From assembly GCA_021325365.1 (NCBI GenBank), contig JAJPHF010000144.1:1-64000 (forward strand): a stretch of 64,000 nt of DNA, given 5' to 3'. The notes beneath the pieces are model-generated. The model did no database searches, had not been told where the DNA came from, and saw nothing but the letters and a program-made list of their open reading frames with translations. Shown piece after piece: positions 31,502 through 42,727 of this stretch; within the stretch, counting starts at the first letter, position 1; each line of letters opens with the position of its first letter. The position numbers and the translations under genes are program-made. Source of the DNA: Pseudomonadota bacterium (GTDB taxonomy: Bacteria > Chloroflexota > UBA6077 > JAJPHF01).

Positions 31502-33124
31502 TCAGCGGCGGCGCTGGAGCGTCCAGTAGCCGTAGCGCGCCGCTGGCTCGAAATTCTCCTCTAGATAGCCGGCGATGAGGGGCGCGTAGTCGGCGAACGG
31601 CACGCCGTCCACGTTGTCGAGGTTGGCGGTGACGACCCAGCGCACGTCGGCGGCGTCCAGGGCCGCGGTGAGCGCGCGCTGGCGGGCGCCGTCGCGCTCG
31701 CGGAGCACTTCGGTCTCGGTGGGCACGAGCTGGCCGAAGCGCGTCGGGTTGGGGCGGTCCGCCAGGAAATAGATGGCCGTTTCGGCGGGGGCGACGTAGA
31801 TCGCCTCGCCGGGCGCGGTGCGGGCCGCCAGGTCGCGCAGCAGCCCGCCCAGGTCGCGCGCCGTCGTCGCGTCTACCAGCACGGTGCCACGCGCCGTGGC
31901 GAGGGGCGCGGAAAGCTGCGCGCGCTGCGCGGCGGCCTCGCCCAGGTTCACGGCCAGAATGACAGCCAGCGGCAGCAGCGAGCAAGCCGCGGCCCACCGC
32001 GGCCAATGGCTCTCGAGTAGCGCCGACCGGGCCTGAGTGAGCAGCCAGGCGAGCAGCACGAGCGTGACGGGGAGGACCTGGCGCAGGTGATAGTAGTCGG
32101 CGCGAAAGGCGAGCGTGCCGAGCGCGAGCGCGCCGAACAGCGCGAGCGGCAGCGCTTGGCGCGTGCGGCGGTCGTCGCGGTGGCAGAGCAGGCGCGCGCC
32201 GAGGACGCCGGCCGCCGCCGCGATGGTCGCCAGCGGCAGGTACAGCATTAGCTTCACGTAGAACAGATAGGGCGGTGGTCCCCAGACGACGTTGGTTGCG
32301 AGGTCGTCGGGGACGAGGGGCAGCAGCGGCGGCAACGGCACGTGCATGTAGCGCGGCTGGTGGAAGAACGTGACGCGGAGCGTGTCGTCGAGCATCGCGG
32401 GGAGCGCCCCCTGCACGGCGCTCAGGACGACCCAGGGCAGGACTCCCGCCGCCGCACCAGCAAGCACTAGCGCGGCCCGGCCCAGCAGCGGGGTGACGGC
32501 AAGCGGAGATCGCACGAGCCAGGTGACGCCCAGGCAGCCGAGGGCGGCGCCGAGCGTGTACAGGCCGATCTCCTGGCCGACCAGGTAGCTGGCGCCGACG
32601 AGCAGGCCGCTCACCAGTAGCCCGGCGCGGCGCTCGCTCTCGGCGTAGTGGGTGAGCGCCAGCACGGTGAGTAGCCCGGCCAGCGTGCGGTAAGGGCTGA
32701 CGCCGCCGGCGATGACCACCAGGGCCGCGGCCACGGCGAGGGGGCGCCAGGCGAGGCGTGCGGCGAGGGCGTAGACGACGAGCACGAGTGCCACGTGGAC
32801 GGCGAGCAGCAGCGCGTGCTCGACGCCGAGGCTCACGCCGAACACGCGGAAGAGGCCGGCGAGCAGGTACTGGAAGCCCGGCGTGTAGATGAAGTACACG
32901 TCGCGGTAAGGCACCTGGCCGCCAGCCAGGCGCTCGGCCACGTGCAGCAGCAGGCCCTCGTCGGGCACGTCGAGGCCGCGGCCGTAGAACGCCAGGCTGT
33001 AGACGCCGAACGCCGCGAGTGTCAGCAGGGCATACGGCGCCCAACGGGGAACCGCCAGGCGGGCGCGCGGCGGGGTACTGACGGCGATTTGGGCGCCGGC
33101 GTGCGGGGTCGTGGTCTGCGCCAT
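31502..33124 (-). CDS. GT-C type membrane glycosyltransferase (family 39-like)
   Basis: The 540-residue protein has a short cytosolic N-terminus and about 10-12 membrane segments. The first outer loop carries VPDEGLLLHVAERLAGG with D55-E56, the acidic pair typical of PMT/ArnT-like GT-C enzymes, followed by YRDVYFIYTPG. A C-terminal soluble domain (residues about 420-540) contains AETAIYFLADRPNPTRFGQL and WVVTANLDNVDG. Such enzymes transfer sugars from polyprenyl-phosphate donors outside the membrane. It is 12 bp downstream of another membrane glycosyltransferase, likely one operon. The acceptor is unknown. Confidence 0.82.
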   Translation of the reverse strand: MAQTTTPHAGAQIAVSTPPRARLAVPRWAPYALLTLAAFGVYSLAFYGRGLDVPDEGLLLHVAERLAGGQVPYRDVYFIYTPGFQYLLAGLFRVFGVSLGVEHALLLAVHVALVLVVYALAARLAWRPLAVAAALVVIAGGVSPYRTLAGLLTVLALTHYAESERRAGLLVSGLLVGASYLVGQEIGLYTLGAALGCLGVTWLVRSPLAVTPLLGRAALVLAGAAAGVLPWVVLSAVQGALPAMLDDTLRVTFFHQPRYMHVPLPPLLPLVPDDLATNVVWGPPPYLFYVKLMLYLPLATIAAAAGVLGARLLCHRDDRRTRQALPLALFGALALGTLAFRADYYHLRQVLPVTLVLLAWLLTQARSALLESHWPRWAAACSLLPLAVILAVNLGEAAAQRAQLSAPLATARGTVLVDATTARDLGGLLRDLAARTAPGEAIYVAPAETAIYFLADRPNPTRFGQLVPTETEVLRERDGARQRALTAALDAADVRWVVTANLDNVDGVPFADYAPLIAGYLEENFEPAARYGYWTLQRRR

Positions 33125-33136
33125 CGTCCTCGGCCG

Positions 33137-34480
33137 CTAGCGATTGCCGCACTGCCGGGCGCCGCGTCGTTGCGGGCGGCGGTGCGCGGTGGCTGCTCCG
33201 GAGTAGGATAGCGCGCGGCGCGTGGCGACGAGCGTGCTCAGGAGGCCGAGCGGCGGCAACAGTCCGAGAAAGCGCCAGGCGGTATAGTCGCCGGGCCGCT
33301 CCAGCAGCCAGGTCGCGCAGAGGGCGGCGGCGAGGGCGAGCCACGGGCGCCAGCCGAGGCGCCAGCATGTGCTTGTCCGCACCACGAGCCACAGCGCGGG
33401 CAGTTGGAGCAGCACGGCATCGTAAGGGTAGGCATAGGGCGTGAGGAGCAGGGTCGCGCAGGCGGTCAGCGCCGCCAGGTAGGCAAGGGCGCGAGGCTTC
33501 TCGCGCGCCCAGGCGCGCAATAGCGCGAGGCTGCCAGCGGCCGCGGCGGGGACGTAGGCCGTTAGGGCGAGCGGTTGCGAGCCGGTCAGGGTGGCTAGCA
33601 GGGGTGGGAGCGCGACGGTGGAGCCCCAATAGTTCCATGTGCGGGGGCGGCGCGCGAGGAGGTCGGCGTAGGCATCGGGCGCGACGAGCAGGACGGCGAG
33701 CGCGAGCGCGACCACGACGGCGATAGCCGCGGCGAGGTAGCGCGGCAGCGCGCGTTGCCGCGCGGCGAGCACGGCGAGGCCGGCAGCGAAGAGGACGACG
33801 AGCTGCGGCTTCACCAGCGCCAGGGCGAGGATGGCGCCGGCCCGGCCGAAGCGGCGGGCCCGCGCGGCGAGGAGCGCGGCGAGCACCAGGCTGTAGACGA
33901 GCAGCGAGTTCTGGCCGAGCTTTAGCCCGAACTCGACGGGCGGCCAGAGGCCAAGCAGGAGCGCCGCGAGCAGCAGGCGCCGCGGGGGCCACTGCAGCCC
34001 GACCCGGTGGGCTGTAGCCCGCTCGCGCCGGGCCGGAGCATCTTCGTCAGGAGGCGGCCATCGCCGTCCCACGAAGCGAGCGCAGGCGACGGTGGTCAGG
34101 AGGAGCAGGGCGACGTTGAGGGCGAGCCAGATGGCGCGCGCCGCCGCGAGCGGGAGCCAGGTCACCGGGACCAGCGCGAGGGCGAACCATGGGGGGCTGA
34201 CGAAGTCGCCGACGTAGGGCGAGCGGCCGACGGCGATGGCGGCGGCGCCGCGATAGAAGACCTGGAAATCGTCGTCGCCGATGCGGGGGTCGGGGGTGGC
34301 CAGCTGCCACGCCAGCAGCGCGGCTGCGGCCGCGACCGCCAGCCACTCCAGGGCGGGGCCCGCTGCCCAGCGCCTCTGCGTGGTCGCTCCAGGGGTGTCC
34401 CTTAGGAGGTTGCGGCCGCGCTCGATGGCGGCGGGCTGAGCGGGTCGGCGGCTTCGTGGACGCGGAATAGCACGGGGCAC
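33137..34480 (-). CDS. DUF2029/GT87-family membrane glycosyltransferase
   Basis: The 447-residue polytopic protein has IGDDDFQVFYRGAAAIAVG in the first outer loop and PPWFALALVPVTWLP. FGLKLGQNSLLVYSLVLAAL and LALVKPQLVVLFAAGLAVL form the LK(P)Q core of the DUF2029/GT87 family of polyprenol-linked mannosyltransferases. The start is GTG 34480; an internal start is possible, because the first 35 residues are Arg/Pro-rich. It is divergent from the leucine T-box promoter. Confidence 0.82.
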   Translation of the reverse strand: MPRAIPRPRSRRPAQPAAIERGRNLLRDTPGATTQRRWAAGPALEWLAVAAAAALLAWQLATPDPRIGDDDFQVFYRGAAAIAVGRSPYVGDFVSPPWFALALVPVTWLPLAAARAIWLALNVALLLLTTVACARFVGRRWPPPDEDAPARRERATAHRVGLQWPPRRLLLAALLLGLWPPVEFGLKLGQNSLLVYSLVLAALLAARARRFGRAGAILALALVKPQLVVLFAAGLAVLAARQRALPRYLAAAIAVVVALALAVLLVAPDAYADLLARRPRTWNYWGSTVALPPLLATLTGSQPLALTAYVPAAAAGSLALLRAWAREKPRALAYLAALTACATLLLTPYAYPYDAVLLQLPALWLVVRTSTCWRLGWRPWLALAAALCATWLLERPGDYTAWRFLGLLPPLGLLSTLVATRRALSYSGAATAHRRPQRRGARQCGNR

Positions 34481-34498
34481 CCTCGCTCCAGGGCGCGC

Positions 34499-34528
34499 TT
34501 GACGCTGCGTCGCGCGCTGTGCTACGAT
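34499..34528 (+). promoter_or_regulatory. Promoter of the ilv-leu operon
   Basis: TTGACG (34499-34504) and TACGAT (34523-34528) are separated by 18 bases. They lie just upstream of the T-box leader that starts near 34555. Confidence 0.65.
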
Positions 34529-34554
34529 GCATGCGTCATCATCATAACGAAACC

Positions 34555-34790
34555 CGTTGAAGGGGAGTAGTAGAGGCGCGGCGGTCCCAGCGAGCCGGCA
34601 AATGGTGCAAGGCCGGTGTCCTGAAGCGCTTCGAACTCGCCCCGGAGGGGCTCCGGCGAACGGCGTGGCCGCTAGTCGGAGACGGTGTGGCAGTCGTTAT
34701 TGCTGCCAAGAGTGGATGCGCCGCGCCGGCGCACTCAAGTGGGGTGGTACCGCGAGAATGCTCTCGTCCCGACGGGGCGAGGGTTTTTTT
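34555..34790 (+). promoter_or_regulatory. T-box leader, leucine specifier (CTC)
   Basis: The leader begins with GGGGAGTAGTAG and has an apical stem I pattern (GCCGGCAAATGGTGCAAGGCC). The specifier-loop signature GAA-CTC-GCCCCGGAG follows, with codon CTC (Leu) at 34636-34638. The T-box sequence GGTGGTACCGCG is at 34743-34754; its UGGU bulge would pair with an uncharged tRNA 3' end having discriminator A, as in tRNA-Leu. A terminator hairpin with seven T follows at 34762-34790. The signal fits the downstream ilvB-ilvN-ilvC-leuA-leuB genes: leucine starvation should allow read-through. Confidence 0.93.
34762..34790 (+). terminator. First T-box terminator
   Basis: CTCGTCCC pairs with GGGGCGAG around a GAC loop (one T-G pair), followed by GG and seven T ending at 34790. 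The 5' arm overlaps the region that would pair in the antiterminator. Confidence 0.88.
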
Positions 34791-34810
34791 GTGGTTGCGG
34801 CGCGCGCATC

Positions 34811-34866
34811 AAGCGGGGTGGTACCGCGAGTGACCCTCGTCCCTGACATGGCGAGGGCTTTTTTTA
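34811..34866 (+). promoter_or_regulatory. Second T-box antiterminator/terminator module
   Basis: A second GGTGGTACCGCG occurs at 34817-34828, 74 bases after the first. A second terminator follows: CCCTCG at 34834-34839 pairs with CGAGGG at 34852-34857, then C and seven T. Only 20 bases separate it from the first T run, so it has no stem I or specifier of its own. It must either share the upstream stem I or act passively. The ilvB start follows 48 bases later. Confidence 0.88.
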
Positions 34867-34913
34867 TTGGCCGCGACGGCGCGGCGCGGGCGCAGCTGCG
34901 GGAGGAGAAGGCG

Positions 34914-36664
34914 ATGCGAATGAATGGGTCGCGCATGGTGTGCGAGGCGCTGGTGGCGGAGGGCGTGAAGGACATCTTCGGCCTGCCGGGCGGCGCGATC
35001 ATGCCGCTGTACGACGTGCTGCCGGAGTTCGACTTGCGCCACATCCTCGTGCGGCACGAGCAGGGCGCGGCCCACATGGCCGACGGCTACGGGCGGGCGA
35101 CCAACAACGTCGGCGTGTGCATGGCGACCTCAGGACCTGGCGCGATCAACCTGGTGGTGGGCCTGGCGACGGCGCAGATGGACTCGGCGCCCGTGGTGGC
35201 GATCACCGCGAACGTGGCGACGAGCGTGATCGGCTCGGACGCCTTCCAGGAAGCCGACATCACGGGCATCACGATCCCGGTGACGAAGCACAATTTCCTG
35301 GTGCGGCACGTCCGTGACCTGCCGCGCGTGATGAAGGAAGCTTTCCACATCGCGCGTACGGGGCGGCCGGGCGCGGTGCTGGTGGACGTGCCGAAGGACG
35401 TGCTGGTTGGGGAGGCGACTTCCACTATCCCGACCACGTCGAGCTGCCAGGGTACAACCCCACGTCGCGCGGCAACATGGTGCAGATCCGCAAGGCGGCG
35501 CGGCTGCTGGAGCAGGCGAGCCGGCCGGTGATCATCGCCGGCCACGGCGTGCTGATCGCGCAGGCGTGGGACGAGCTGCGGGCGCTGGCCGAGCGCCAGC
35601 ACGTGCCGGTGGTCAACACGCTGCTGGGGATTAGCGGCTTCCCGGGCGACCACCCACTGTTCCTGGGCATGCTGGGGATGCACGGCACCGCCGCGGCCTG
35701 CTACGCGGTGGACCAGGCGGACCTGGTGATCGGCATCGGCATCCGCTTCGACGACCGCGCGATGGGCAAGTTCTCCGCGTTCGCGCCAAAGGCGAAGATC
35801 GTCCACATCGACATCGACCCCGCGGAGATCGGCAAGAACGTCCGCACCGACGTGCCGATCGTGGGCGACGTGAAGCGCGTGCTGAACGCGCTGCTGCCCG
35901 AGCTGGGCGAGCCGGTGGACCGCTCGGCGTGGTTCAACGTCATTCGGGAGTGGCAGCGGCTCTACCCGCTGCCGGCGGTGCCGGCGGCGCCCGGGCAGTT
36001 GACGACGCCGCAGGTGATCGAGGCGATCCGGGAGGCGACGCGCGGCGACACGACGATCGTCACCGACGTGGGCCAGCACCAGATGTTCGTGGCGCAGCGC
36101 TTCCCGTTCACGCGGCCGAACACGCACCTGTCGTCGGGCGGGCTGGGCACGATGGGGTACTCGCTGCCGGCCGCCATTGGCGCGCAGGTGGCGCGGCCGA
36201 ACGAGACGGTGTGGTGCGTCTCGGGCGACGGCGGCTTCCAGATGGTGATGCAAGAGCTGGCCGTGGTGGCCAATGAGCGCATCCCGCTGAAGATCGCGCT
36301 GGTGAACAACCACAACCTGGGCATGGTCCGCCAGTGGCAGGAGCTGTTTTACCAGAAGAACTACGTGGCCGTGGACCTGTCGGGGACGCCGAACTTCATG
36401 AAGATCGCGGAGGCCTACGGCATCGCGTCGTGGCGCGTGAGCCGGCCCGAGGACGCACTGCCGGCCGTGCGGGCGGCGATGGCGCACCCGGGCCCGGCGC
36501 TGATCGAGTTCATGGTGAAGGCCGACGAGTGCGTGTACCCGATGGTGGTGCCGGGCACGTCGCTGGCCGAGGTGATCGTCAACGACGCGCACGCCGGCGG
36601 GCGGGAGGCGGCGGACGACGAGGGCGCGCCCATGCCGGCCGAGCCGGTGACGCTGCGGGGGTAA
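34914..36664 (+). CDS. ilvB: Acetolactate synthase large subunit, apparent frameshift
   Basis: Two overlapping frames together give a full IlvB. The first (from ATG 34914, after GGAGGAG) has [34 protein letters not shown] with the catalytic Glu, and [20 protein letters not shown]. It runs to VDVPKDVLV near 35408. The second frame resumes at once with [16 protein letters not shown] and continues with [13 protein letters not shown], the TPP/Mg motif GDGGFQMV...[12 protein letters not shown], to 36664. Loss of one base in the ggggagg run at 35410-35416 explains the break. It may be a real mutation or a sequencing error. It catalyses the first common step of branched-chain amino acid synthesis. 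Confidence 0.93.
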
Positions 36665-36670
36665 GGAAAC

Positions 36671-37189
36671 GTGCAACACACGCTTGTCGCGACCATGGAG
36701 AATGACCCGTCCACGTTCAACCGGGTGCTGAGCCTGTTCCGCTGCCGCGGCTTCGCTATCCAGAGCCTGGCGGTGGGCCACACCGACATCCGCAACGTGA
36801 TGCGGCTCACGATCGTCGTCGACGGCTCGAAGACGGCCGTCGAGCAGGTGGTGAAGCAGCTCTACAAGATCATCGAGGTCCGCAAGGTGAGCGACGTCAC
36901 CGAGGACCAGACGGTTGAGCGCGAGCTGGCGATGATCAAGGTGACCAGCAAGCCGAGCACCCGCGGCGAGATCATCCAGCTGGTCGACATCTACCGGGCG
37001 CGGGTGGTGGACGTGGCGCCCAACTCGTTGATCGTGGAGGTGACGGGCACGCCCGACAAGATCGACTCGCTGGTGCAGGTGCTGCGCGCCTTCGGCATCA
37101 AGGAGATGGTGCGCACCGGCGTCGTCGCGATGGTGCGCGGCCCGCAGGTGGCCCAGGAGAGCGACAAGGTCCGCGAGCTAACCGCGTAG
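36671..37189 (+). CDS. ilvN: Acetolactate synthase small (regulatory) subunit
   Basis: The 172-residue protein starts at GTG 36671, six bases after ilvB. An N-terminal ACT domain (HTLVATMENDPSTFNRVLSL, FRCRGFAIQSLAVG) is followed by RELAMIKV-type ERELAMIKVTSKPSTRGEI and the C-terminal IlvH domain (IVEVTGTPDKIDSLVQVLRA, GIKEMVRTGVVAM). It activates IlvB and confers valine feedback inhibition in known systems. Confidence 0.95.
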   Translation: MQHTLVATMENDPSTFNRVLSLFRCRGFAIQSLAVGHTDIRNVMRLTIVVDGSKTAVEQVVKQLYKIIEVRKVSDVTEDQTVERELAMIKVTSKPSTRGEIIQLVDIYRARVVDVAPNSLIVEVTGTPDKIDSLVQVLRAFGIKEMVRTGVVAMVRGPQVAQESDKVRELTA

Positions 37190-37202
37190 CCGGCAGGGTG
37201 GG

Positions 37203-37303
37203 GGCCCTCTCCCTGAGAGAGGGTTAGGGTGAGGGCCGGTTCCCGCACCCTAACCCTCTCTCAGGGGGAGAGGGAACAGAAACCCTCTTCCAGGGGGAGA
37301 GGG
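37203..37303. repeat. Palindromic CCCTAACCCTCTC repeats between ilvN and ilvC
   Basis: Arms 37205-37231 and 37246-37274 are inverted copies of ccctctccctgagagagg plus gttagggtg, with small indels. A shorter third unit lies at 37281-37303. It is the same family as the cluster at 6873-7093. The transcript would form a strong hairpin inside the operon and may affect mRNA processing between ilvN and ilvC. Confidence 0.85.
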
Positions 37304-37336
37304 AACAGACGCTATCGGCATAAGGAAGAGACGAAA

Positions 37337-38332
37337 ATGGCAACGGTGTATTACGACGCGGATGCCGATCTGGCCCTGCTGGAGGGGAAGAAGATCGCCA
37401 TCCTGGGCTACGGGAGCCAGGGCCACGCGCACGCGCTGAACCTGCGTGACAGCGGCTGCGACGTGGTCGTCGGGCTGTACAAGGGCAGCAAGTCGTGGCC
37501 GATCGCGGAGGCCGAGGGGCTCCAGGTGACGACGCCCGACCAGGCGGCAGCGGCGGCCGACATCATCACGGTGCTCGTGCCGGACCAGACGCAGCGTGGG
37601 CTGTACGAGAGCGACATCAAGCCGAACCTCCGGCCGGGCAACATGCTGATGTTCGCCCACGGGTTCAACATTCACTACAACCAGATCGTGCCGCCGGCCG
37701 ACGTGGACGTGACGATGGTGGCGCCCAAGGCGCCCGGCCACCGCGAGCGCGAGGTGTTCGTCGAGGGACAGGGTGTGCCGATGCTCGTCGCAGTCTACCA
37801 AGACTACACGGGCCGCGCGCACGACATCGCGCTGGCCTACGCGAAGGGCATCGGCGGCACGCGGGCGGGCGTGCTGGAGACGACGTTCAAGGAAGAGACC
37901 GAGACGGACCTGTTCGGCGAGCAGACGGTGCTCTGCGGCGGCGTGAGCGCGCTGATCAAGGCGGGATTCGAGGTGCTGACCGAGGCGGGCTACCAGCCGG
38001 AGTCGGCGTACTTCGAGGTCTGCCACGAGCTGAAGCTGATCATCGACCTGATCTACGAGGGTGGCCTGGCGCGGATGCGCTACTCGGTGAGCGACACGGC
38101 CGAGTTCGGCGACTACTACGCCGGCCCGATGATCATCGACGAGGGCGTGAAGGAGCGGATGCGCGAGCGGCTGCGCGCCATTCAGAACGGTGAGTTCGCG
38201 CGCACCTGGATCCTGGAGAATCAGGCGGGACGCCCGAACTTCCTGGCGACGCGACGGCTGGAGGCGGAGCACCCGATCGAGAAGGTCGGCGCGGAGCTAC
38301 GCGCCATGATGCCGTTCATCAAGAAGAAGTAG
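37337..38332 (+). CDS. ilvC: Ketol-acid reductoisomerase (class I)
   Basis: The 331-residue protein has [20 protein letters not shown] (nucleotide binding) and [50 protein letters not shown] (Mg-binding Asp/Glu), [12 protein letters not shown] and [16 protein letters not shown] complete the family. It isomerises and reduces acetolactate. The start is ATG 37337 after AAGGAAGAG; the frame opens earlier inside the repeat. The length fits class I (short) enzymes. Confidence 0.97.
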   Translation: MATVYYDADADLALLEGKKIAILGYGSQGHAHALNLRDSGCDVVVGLYKGSKSWPIAEAEGLQVTTPDQAAAAADIITVLVPDQTQRGLYESDIKPNLRPGNMLMFAHGFNIHYNQIVPPADVDVTMVAPKAPGHREREVFVEGQGVPMLVAVYQDYTGRAHDIALAYAKGIGGTRAGVLETTFKEETETDLFGEQTVLCGGVSALIKAGFEVLTEAGYQPESAYFEVCHELKLIIDLIYEGGLARMRYSVSDTAEFGDYYAGPMIIDEGVKERMRERLRAIQNGEFARTWILENQAGRPNFLATRRLEAEHPIEKVGAELRAMMPFIKKK

Positions 38333-38484
38333 GCGCGCCTTGGTGCCGGAAGCAGTAGAGTGTGGTTGACGAGGTAGCGGGCGGTCGAGGGCGACCGGCC
38401 GGGGGCGGCGGAGAGCGGGGACGGGCGGCGGCGCCAAGCGTCCCGCGAGCGGCCCGCGCAGCGCAGCGCGGCAGGGAGGATCAG

Positions 38485-40044
<1,560 letters not shown>

Positions 40045-40105
40045 CCGCCGAGCGGTCGCGGGGGCGCGACCCGAGGAACGAGAACCGCTTTGCGCCCAGC
40101 GCGGC

Positions 40106-40142
40106 GGGCTGGCGGCCGGCGCCCCGGCGGCCAGCCCGTTTT
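40106..40142 (+). terminator. Candidate terminator between leuA and leuB
   Basis: GGGCTGGC (40106-40113) pairs with GCCAGCCC (40130-40137), and the GC-rich interior can pair further; G and four T follow. The short T run suggests partial termination, which would set leuB expression below that of leuA. Confidence 0.5.
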
Positions 40143-40175
40143 GTGCGCTCGGCAGTCCGCGCAGCGAGGGGAACG

Positions 40176-41267
40176 ATGTACCGCATCGTAGTGCTTCCCG
40201 GCGACGGTATCGGACCGGAGGTGACTGGCGAGACGATCAAGGTGCTGCAAGCCGTGGGGCGGCGGTTCAGGCACCAGTTCGAGTTTCAGGAAGACCTGTT
40301 CGGCGGCATCTGCATCGACCGGCACGGCGTCGCCCTGCGGCCCGAGACGCTCGCGCGCTGCCGCCGGGCAGATGCGGTGCTGCTGGGCGCGGTCGGCGGC
40401 CCGAAGTGGGACGACCCAAGCGCGAGCGTGCGGCCCGAGCAGGGGCTGCTGGGCCTGCGGAAGGCGCTGAAAGTGTATGCCAACTTGCGGCCGGTTCACG
40501 TGTACCCGGAGCTGGCTGCCGCGTCGCCGCTGCGCGCCGACCTGTTAGAGGGCGTGGACTTCGTCGTGGTGCGCGAGCTGACGGGCGGCCTGTACTTCGG
40601 CAAGCCGAAGAAGCAGTGGGAGGCGAGCGACGGCCCGCGCGCGGTGGACACCTGTACCTACCGGGGGAGTGAGATCGAGCGGGTGCTGCGCGTGGGCTAC
40701 GACCTCGCGCGGCAGCGGCGCCGTAAGCTCACGTCGGTGGACAAGGCGAACGTCATGGCCACGTCGCAGCTCTGGCGCCGGATCGCCCAGCGCATGGCGG
40801 CCGAGAACCCCGATGTGGAGACGGAGCACGCGCTTGTCGACTCCTGCGCGATGCACCTGCTGCGGCGGCCGCGCGACTTCGACGTGCTGGTGATGGAGAA
40901 CCTGTTCGGCGACATCCTGACGGACGAGGCGGCGGCGCTGGCCGGCTCGCTGGGGGTGATGCCGTCGGCTAGCCTCGGGGATGGCCGCCTCGGCGTGTAC
41001 GAGCCAATCCACGGCTCGGCGCCGGACATCGCGGGCCGTGGCATCGCGAACCCGCTGGGCAGCATCCTGAGCGGCGCGTTGATGCTACGGCACTCGCTCG
41101 CGCTGCCGACCGAGGCCGCGGCCATCGAGGGCGCGGTGGCCCGGGTGATCGCCGAGGGCTACCGCACGGCGGATCTGGCGCGGCCGGGCGAGGCGGTGAC
41201 CAGTACCTCCGCGATGGGCGACGCGGTGGTGGCGGCGGTTGGGGAGGCCGTGCCGGCCGGCGCCTAA
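40176..41267 (+). CDS. leuB: 3-isopropylmalate dehydrogenase
   Basis: The 363-residue protein starts [19 protein letters not shown] and has [26 protein letters not shown] and [15 protein letters not shown]. The substrate and metal motifs [16 protein letters not shown] and [20 protein letters not shown] are present, followed by [18 protein letters not shown]. It uses NAD to oxidise 3-isopropylmalate. ATG 40176 follows GAGGGGAACG. leuC and leuD do not follow in this window. Confidence 0.97.
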   Translation: MYRIVVLPGDGIGPEVTGETIKVLQAVGRRFRHQFEFQEDLFGGICIDRHGVALRPETLARCRRADAVLLGAVGGPKWDDPSASVRPEQGLLGLRKALKVYANLRPVHVYPELAAASPLRADLLEGVDFVVVRELTGGLYFGKPKKQWEASDGPRAVDTCTYRGSEIERVLRVGYDLARQRRRKLTSVDKANVMATSQLWRRIAQRMAAENPDVETEHALVDSCAMHLLRRPRDFDVLVMENLFGDILTDEAAALAGSLGVMPSASLGDGRLGVYEPIHGSAPDIAGRGIANPLGSILSGALMLRHSLALPTEAAAIEGAVARVIAEGYRTADLARPGEAVTSTSAMGDAVVAAVGEAVPAGA

Positions 41268-41390
41268 CCCGGTCGCGTGAAGAAAAGCTTACGATTCGGG
41301 GCGTTCCGGCGCCGGTTGGCCGCCCGTATTCGTTACAATGCGTGACAGGGGGAGCGGGCGGCGCGTGCGGCCCCGGCGTCAGGAGGAACG

Positions 41391-42068
41391 ATGCAGGAGC
41401 GACTGCTGCGGCAGGTGGCGCTGTTCGCTGAGCTGGCGCCGGAGCGGATCGAGCAACTCGCCCAGCTAGTGCGACGCCGCACCTACCATCGGGGCGAGAC
41501 GATCTTTCACAAGGGCGACCCCGGGACCGGCCTCTACATTCTCACGAGCGGCCAGGTGAAGGTCGTGCTGCCGTCGGAATCCGGCGAGGAAGCCGTGCTC
41601 GCGGTGCTCGAGGCAAGCGACGTCTTCGGCGAGCTGGCGCTGTTCGACGGCCTGCCCCGCTCGGCCACCGTCGTCGCCGTGCAGAACGCCGAGGTCTTGC
41701 TGCTGCACCGCGACGACTTCCTGGAGTTCGTCGCGCGCAACCCCGAGACGGCGATCGCGCTATTCGGCGTGCTGAGCCGCCGCCTGCGCGCGACCGACGA
41801 GCTGATCGAGGACGCGATCTTCCTGGACGTGCCGGGCCGGCTGGCGAAACGCCTGCTCGACCTGGCCGATCGCCACGGGAAGAAGACCGACGTCGGCGTG
41901 GAGATCGACCTGAAGCTGACGCAGCAAGACCTGGCGGCCATGGTGGGTGCGACGCGCGAGAGCGTGAACAAGCACCTGGGGTGGATGCGCGATCACCGGC
42001 TGATCCAGCTCGATCGCCAGCGCATCGTGCTCCTGCGGCCCGAAGAGCTGCGTAAGCGCATCTACTAA
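41391..42068 (+). CDS. Crp/Fnr-family transcriptional regulator
   Basis: The 225-residue protein has an N-terminal cyclic-nucleotide-binding-like fold (FHKGDPGTGLYILTSGQVKV, DVFGELALFDGLPRSATVVA), a dimerisation helix and a C-terminal winged helix. The HTH motif is LTQQDLAAMVGATRESVNKH. FGELALFDGLPRSATV is close to the cAMP-type phosphate-binding cassette (GE.AL....RSA), so a nucleotide ligand is possible. There are no Fnr-type N-terminal cysteines. It has a good AGGAGG ribosome-binding site. Its targets are unknown; adjacency to leuB need not imply regulation. Confidence 0.92.
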   Translation: MQERLLRQVALFAELAPERIEQLAQLVRRRTYHRGETIFHKGDPGTGLYILTSGQVKVVLPSESGEEAVLAVLEASDVFGELALFDGLPRSATVVAVQNAEVLLLHRDDFLEFVARNPETAIALFGVLSRRLRATDELIEDAIFLDVPGRLAKRLLDLADRHGKKTDVGVEIDLKLTQQDLAAMVGATRESVNKHLGWMRDHRLIQLDRQRIVLLRPEELRKRIY

Positions 42069-42323
42069 GCGCCGGGCACCGCCGCGCCGCGCGGTCGCCG
42101 CCGCCAAGCACCCGGTCCGGCCAGTCGGCGCGCGCCGCGCCGGTTCGTCGTCGCGGCCGGGGCTGTCCCGTATGCCCGGCCAGTTGTAGCGAAAGGCCTG
42201 ACCGTGGGCGGTCCGCCCCTCCGCGAGGCCCAGCCCGGACACACCCAGACCTCGACGTGCGAGGATGGGGTGGGGCGGGTAATGACCCGACGCTGGGGCG
42301 AGCACGTGGCGGCGGGTGAACCC

Positions 42324-42551
42324 TTAGCCGCGTGCGCCGGCGCGGCCACCGCTCTCGCGCGAGCGATCGCGGCGCTGGCGTCGGCGGAGGCGGGCCTGGG
42401 CGAGCTTGGTCTTCAAGCGTCGCGCCTGTCCCTTCGACAGGTAGTATCGCTTCCGCTTCATGTCGCGGAGCAAGCCGCCCCGCTCGGCGCCTTGCTTGAA
42501 GCGCCGCCAGAGCTGGTCAAACGATTCACCCTCGCGTCGGACTACGTACAT
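42324..42551 (-). CDS. rpsU: 30S ribosomal protein S21
   Basis: The 75-residue basic protein begins MYVVRREGESFDQLWRRFK and has GLLRDMKRKRYY, the conserved S21 core. An Arg-rich tail of about 25 residues (ARLRRRQRRDRSRESGGRAG) extends beyond most homologues. GAGGAG lies five bases before ATG 42551, so that start is preferred over a GTG two codons upstream. Confidence 0.94.
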   Translation of the reverse strand: MYVVRREGESFDQLWRRFKQGAERGGLLRDMKRKRYYLSKGQARRLKTKLAQARLRRRQRRDRSRESGGRAGARG

Positions 42552-42727
42552 AGCCACTCCTCTCCGTGGGCGCGGTCGGCACGTTCACGCCGGCGCGGCC
42601 CTCCTCGCTCAGTCGGCAGCGCGACGCCAGGTCGCCGCCGAGGGGCCTGACGGCCGGCCGTCGCTTACCAGAAGTGTACTGCGGCTCTGTCGGTTTCGGC
42701 ACTCATAGTACCGGCTGTCCGCCGGGC

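Noticed and set aside
34811..34866. A second, independent T-box riboswitch
   Set aside because: Only about 20 bases separate it from the first terminator, leaving no room for a stem I or specifier loop; it is a duplicated antiterminator/terminator module.
35087..36781. A 564-residue minus-strand frame over ilvB
   Set aside because: It mirrors the conserved ilvB codons and is rich in Arg/His/Val; no family is recognisable.
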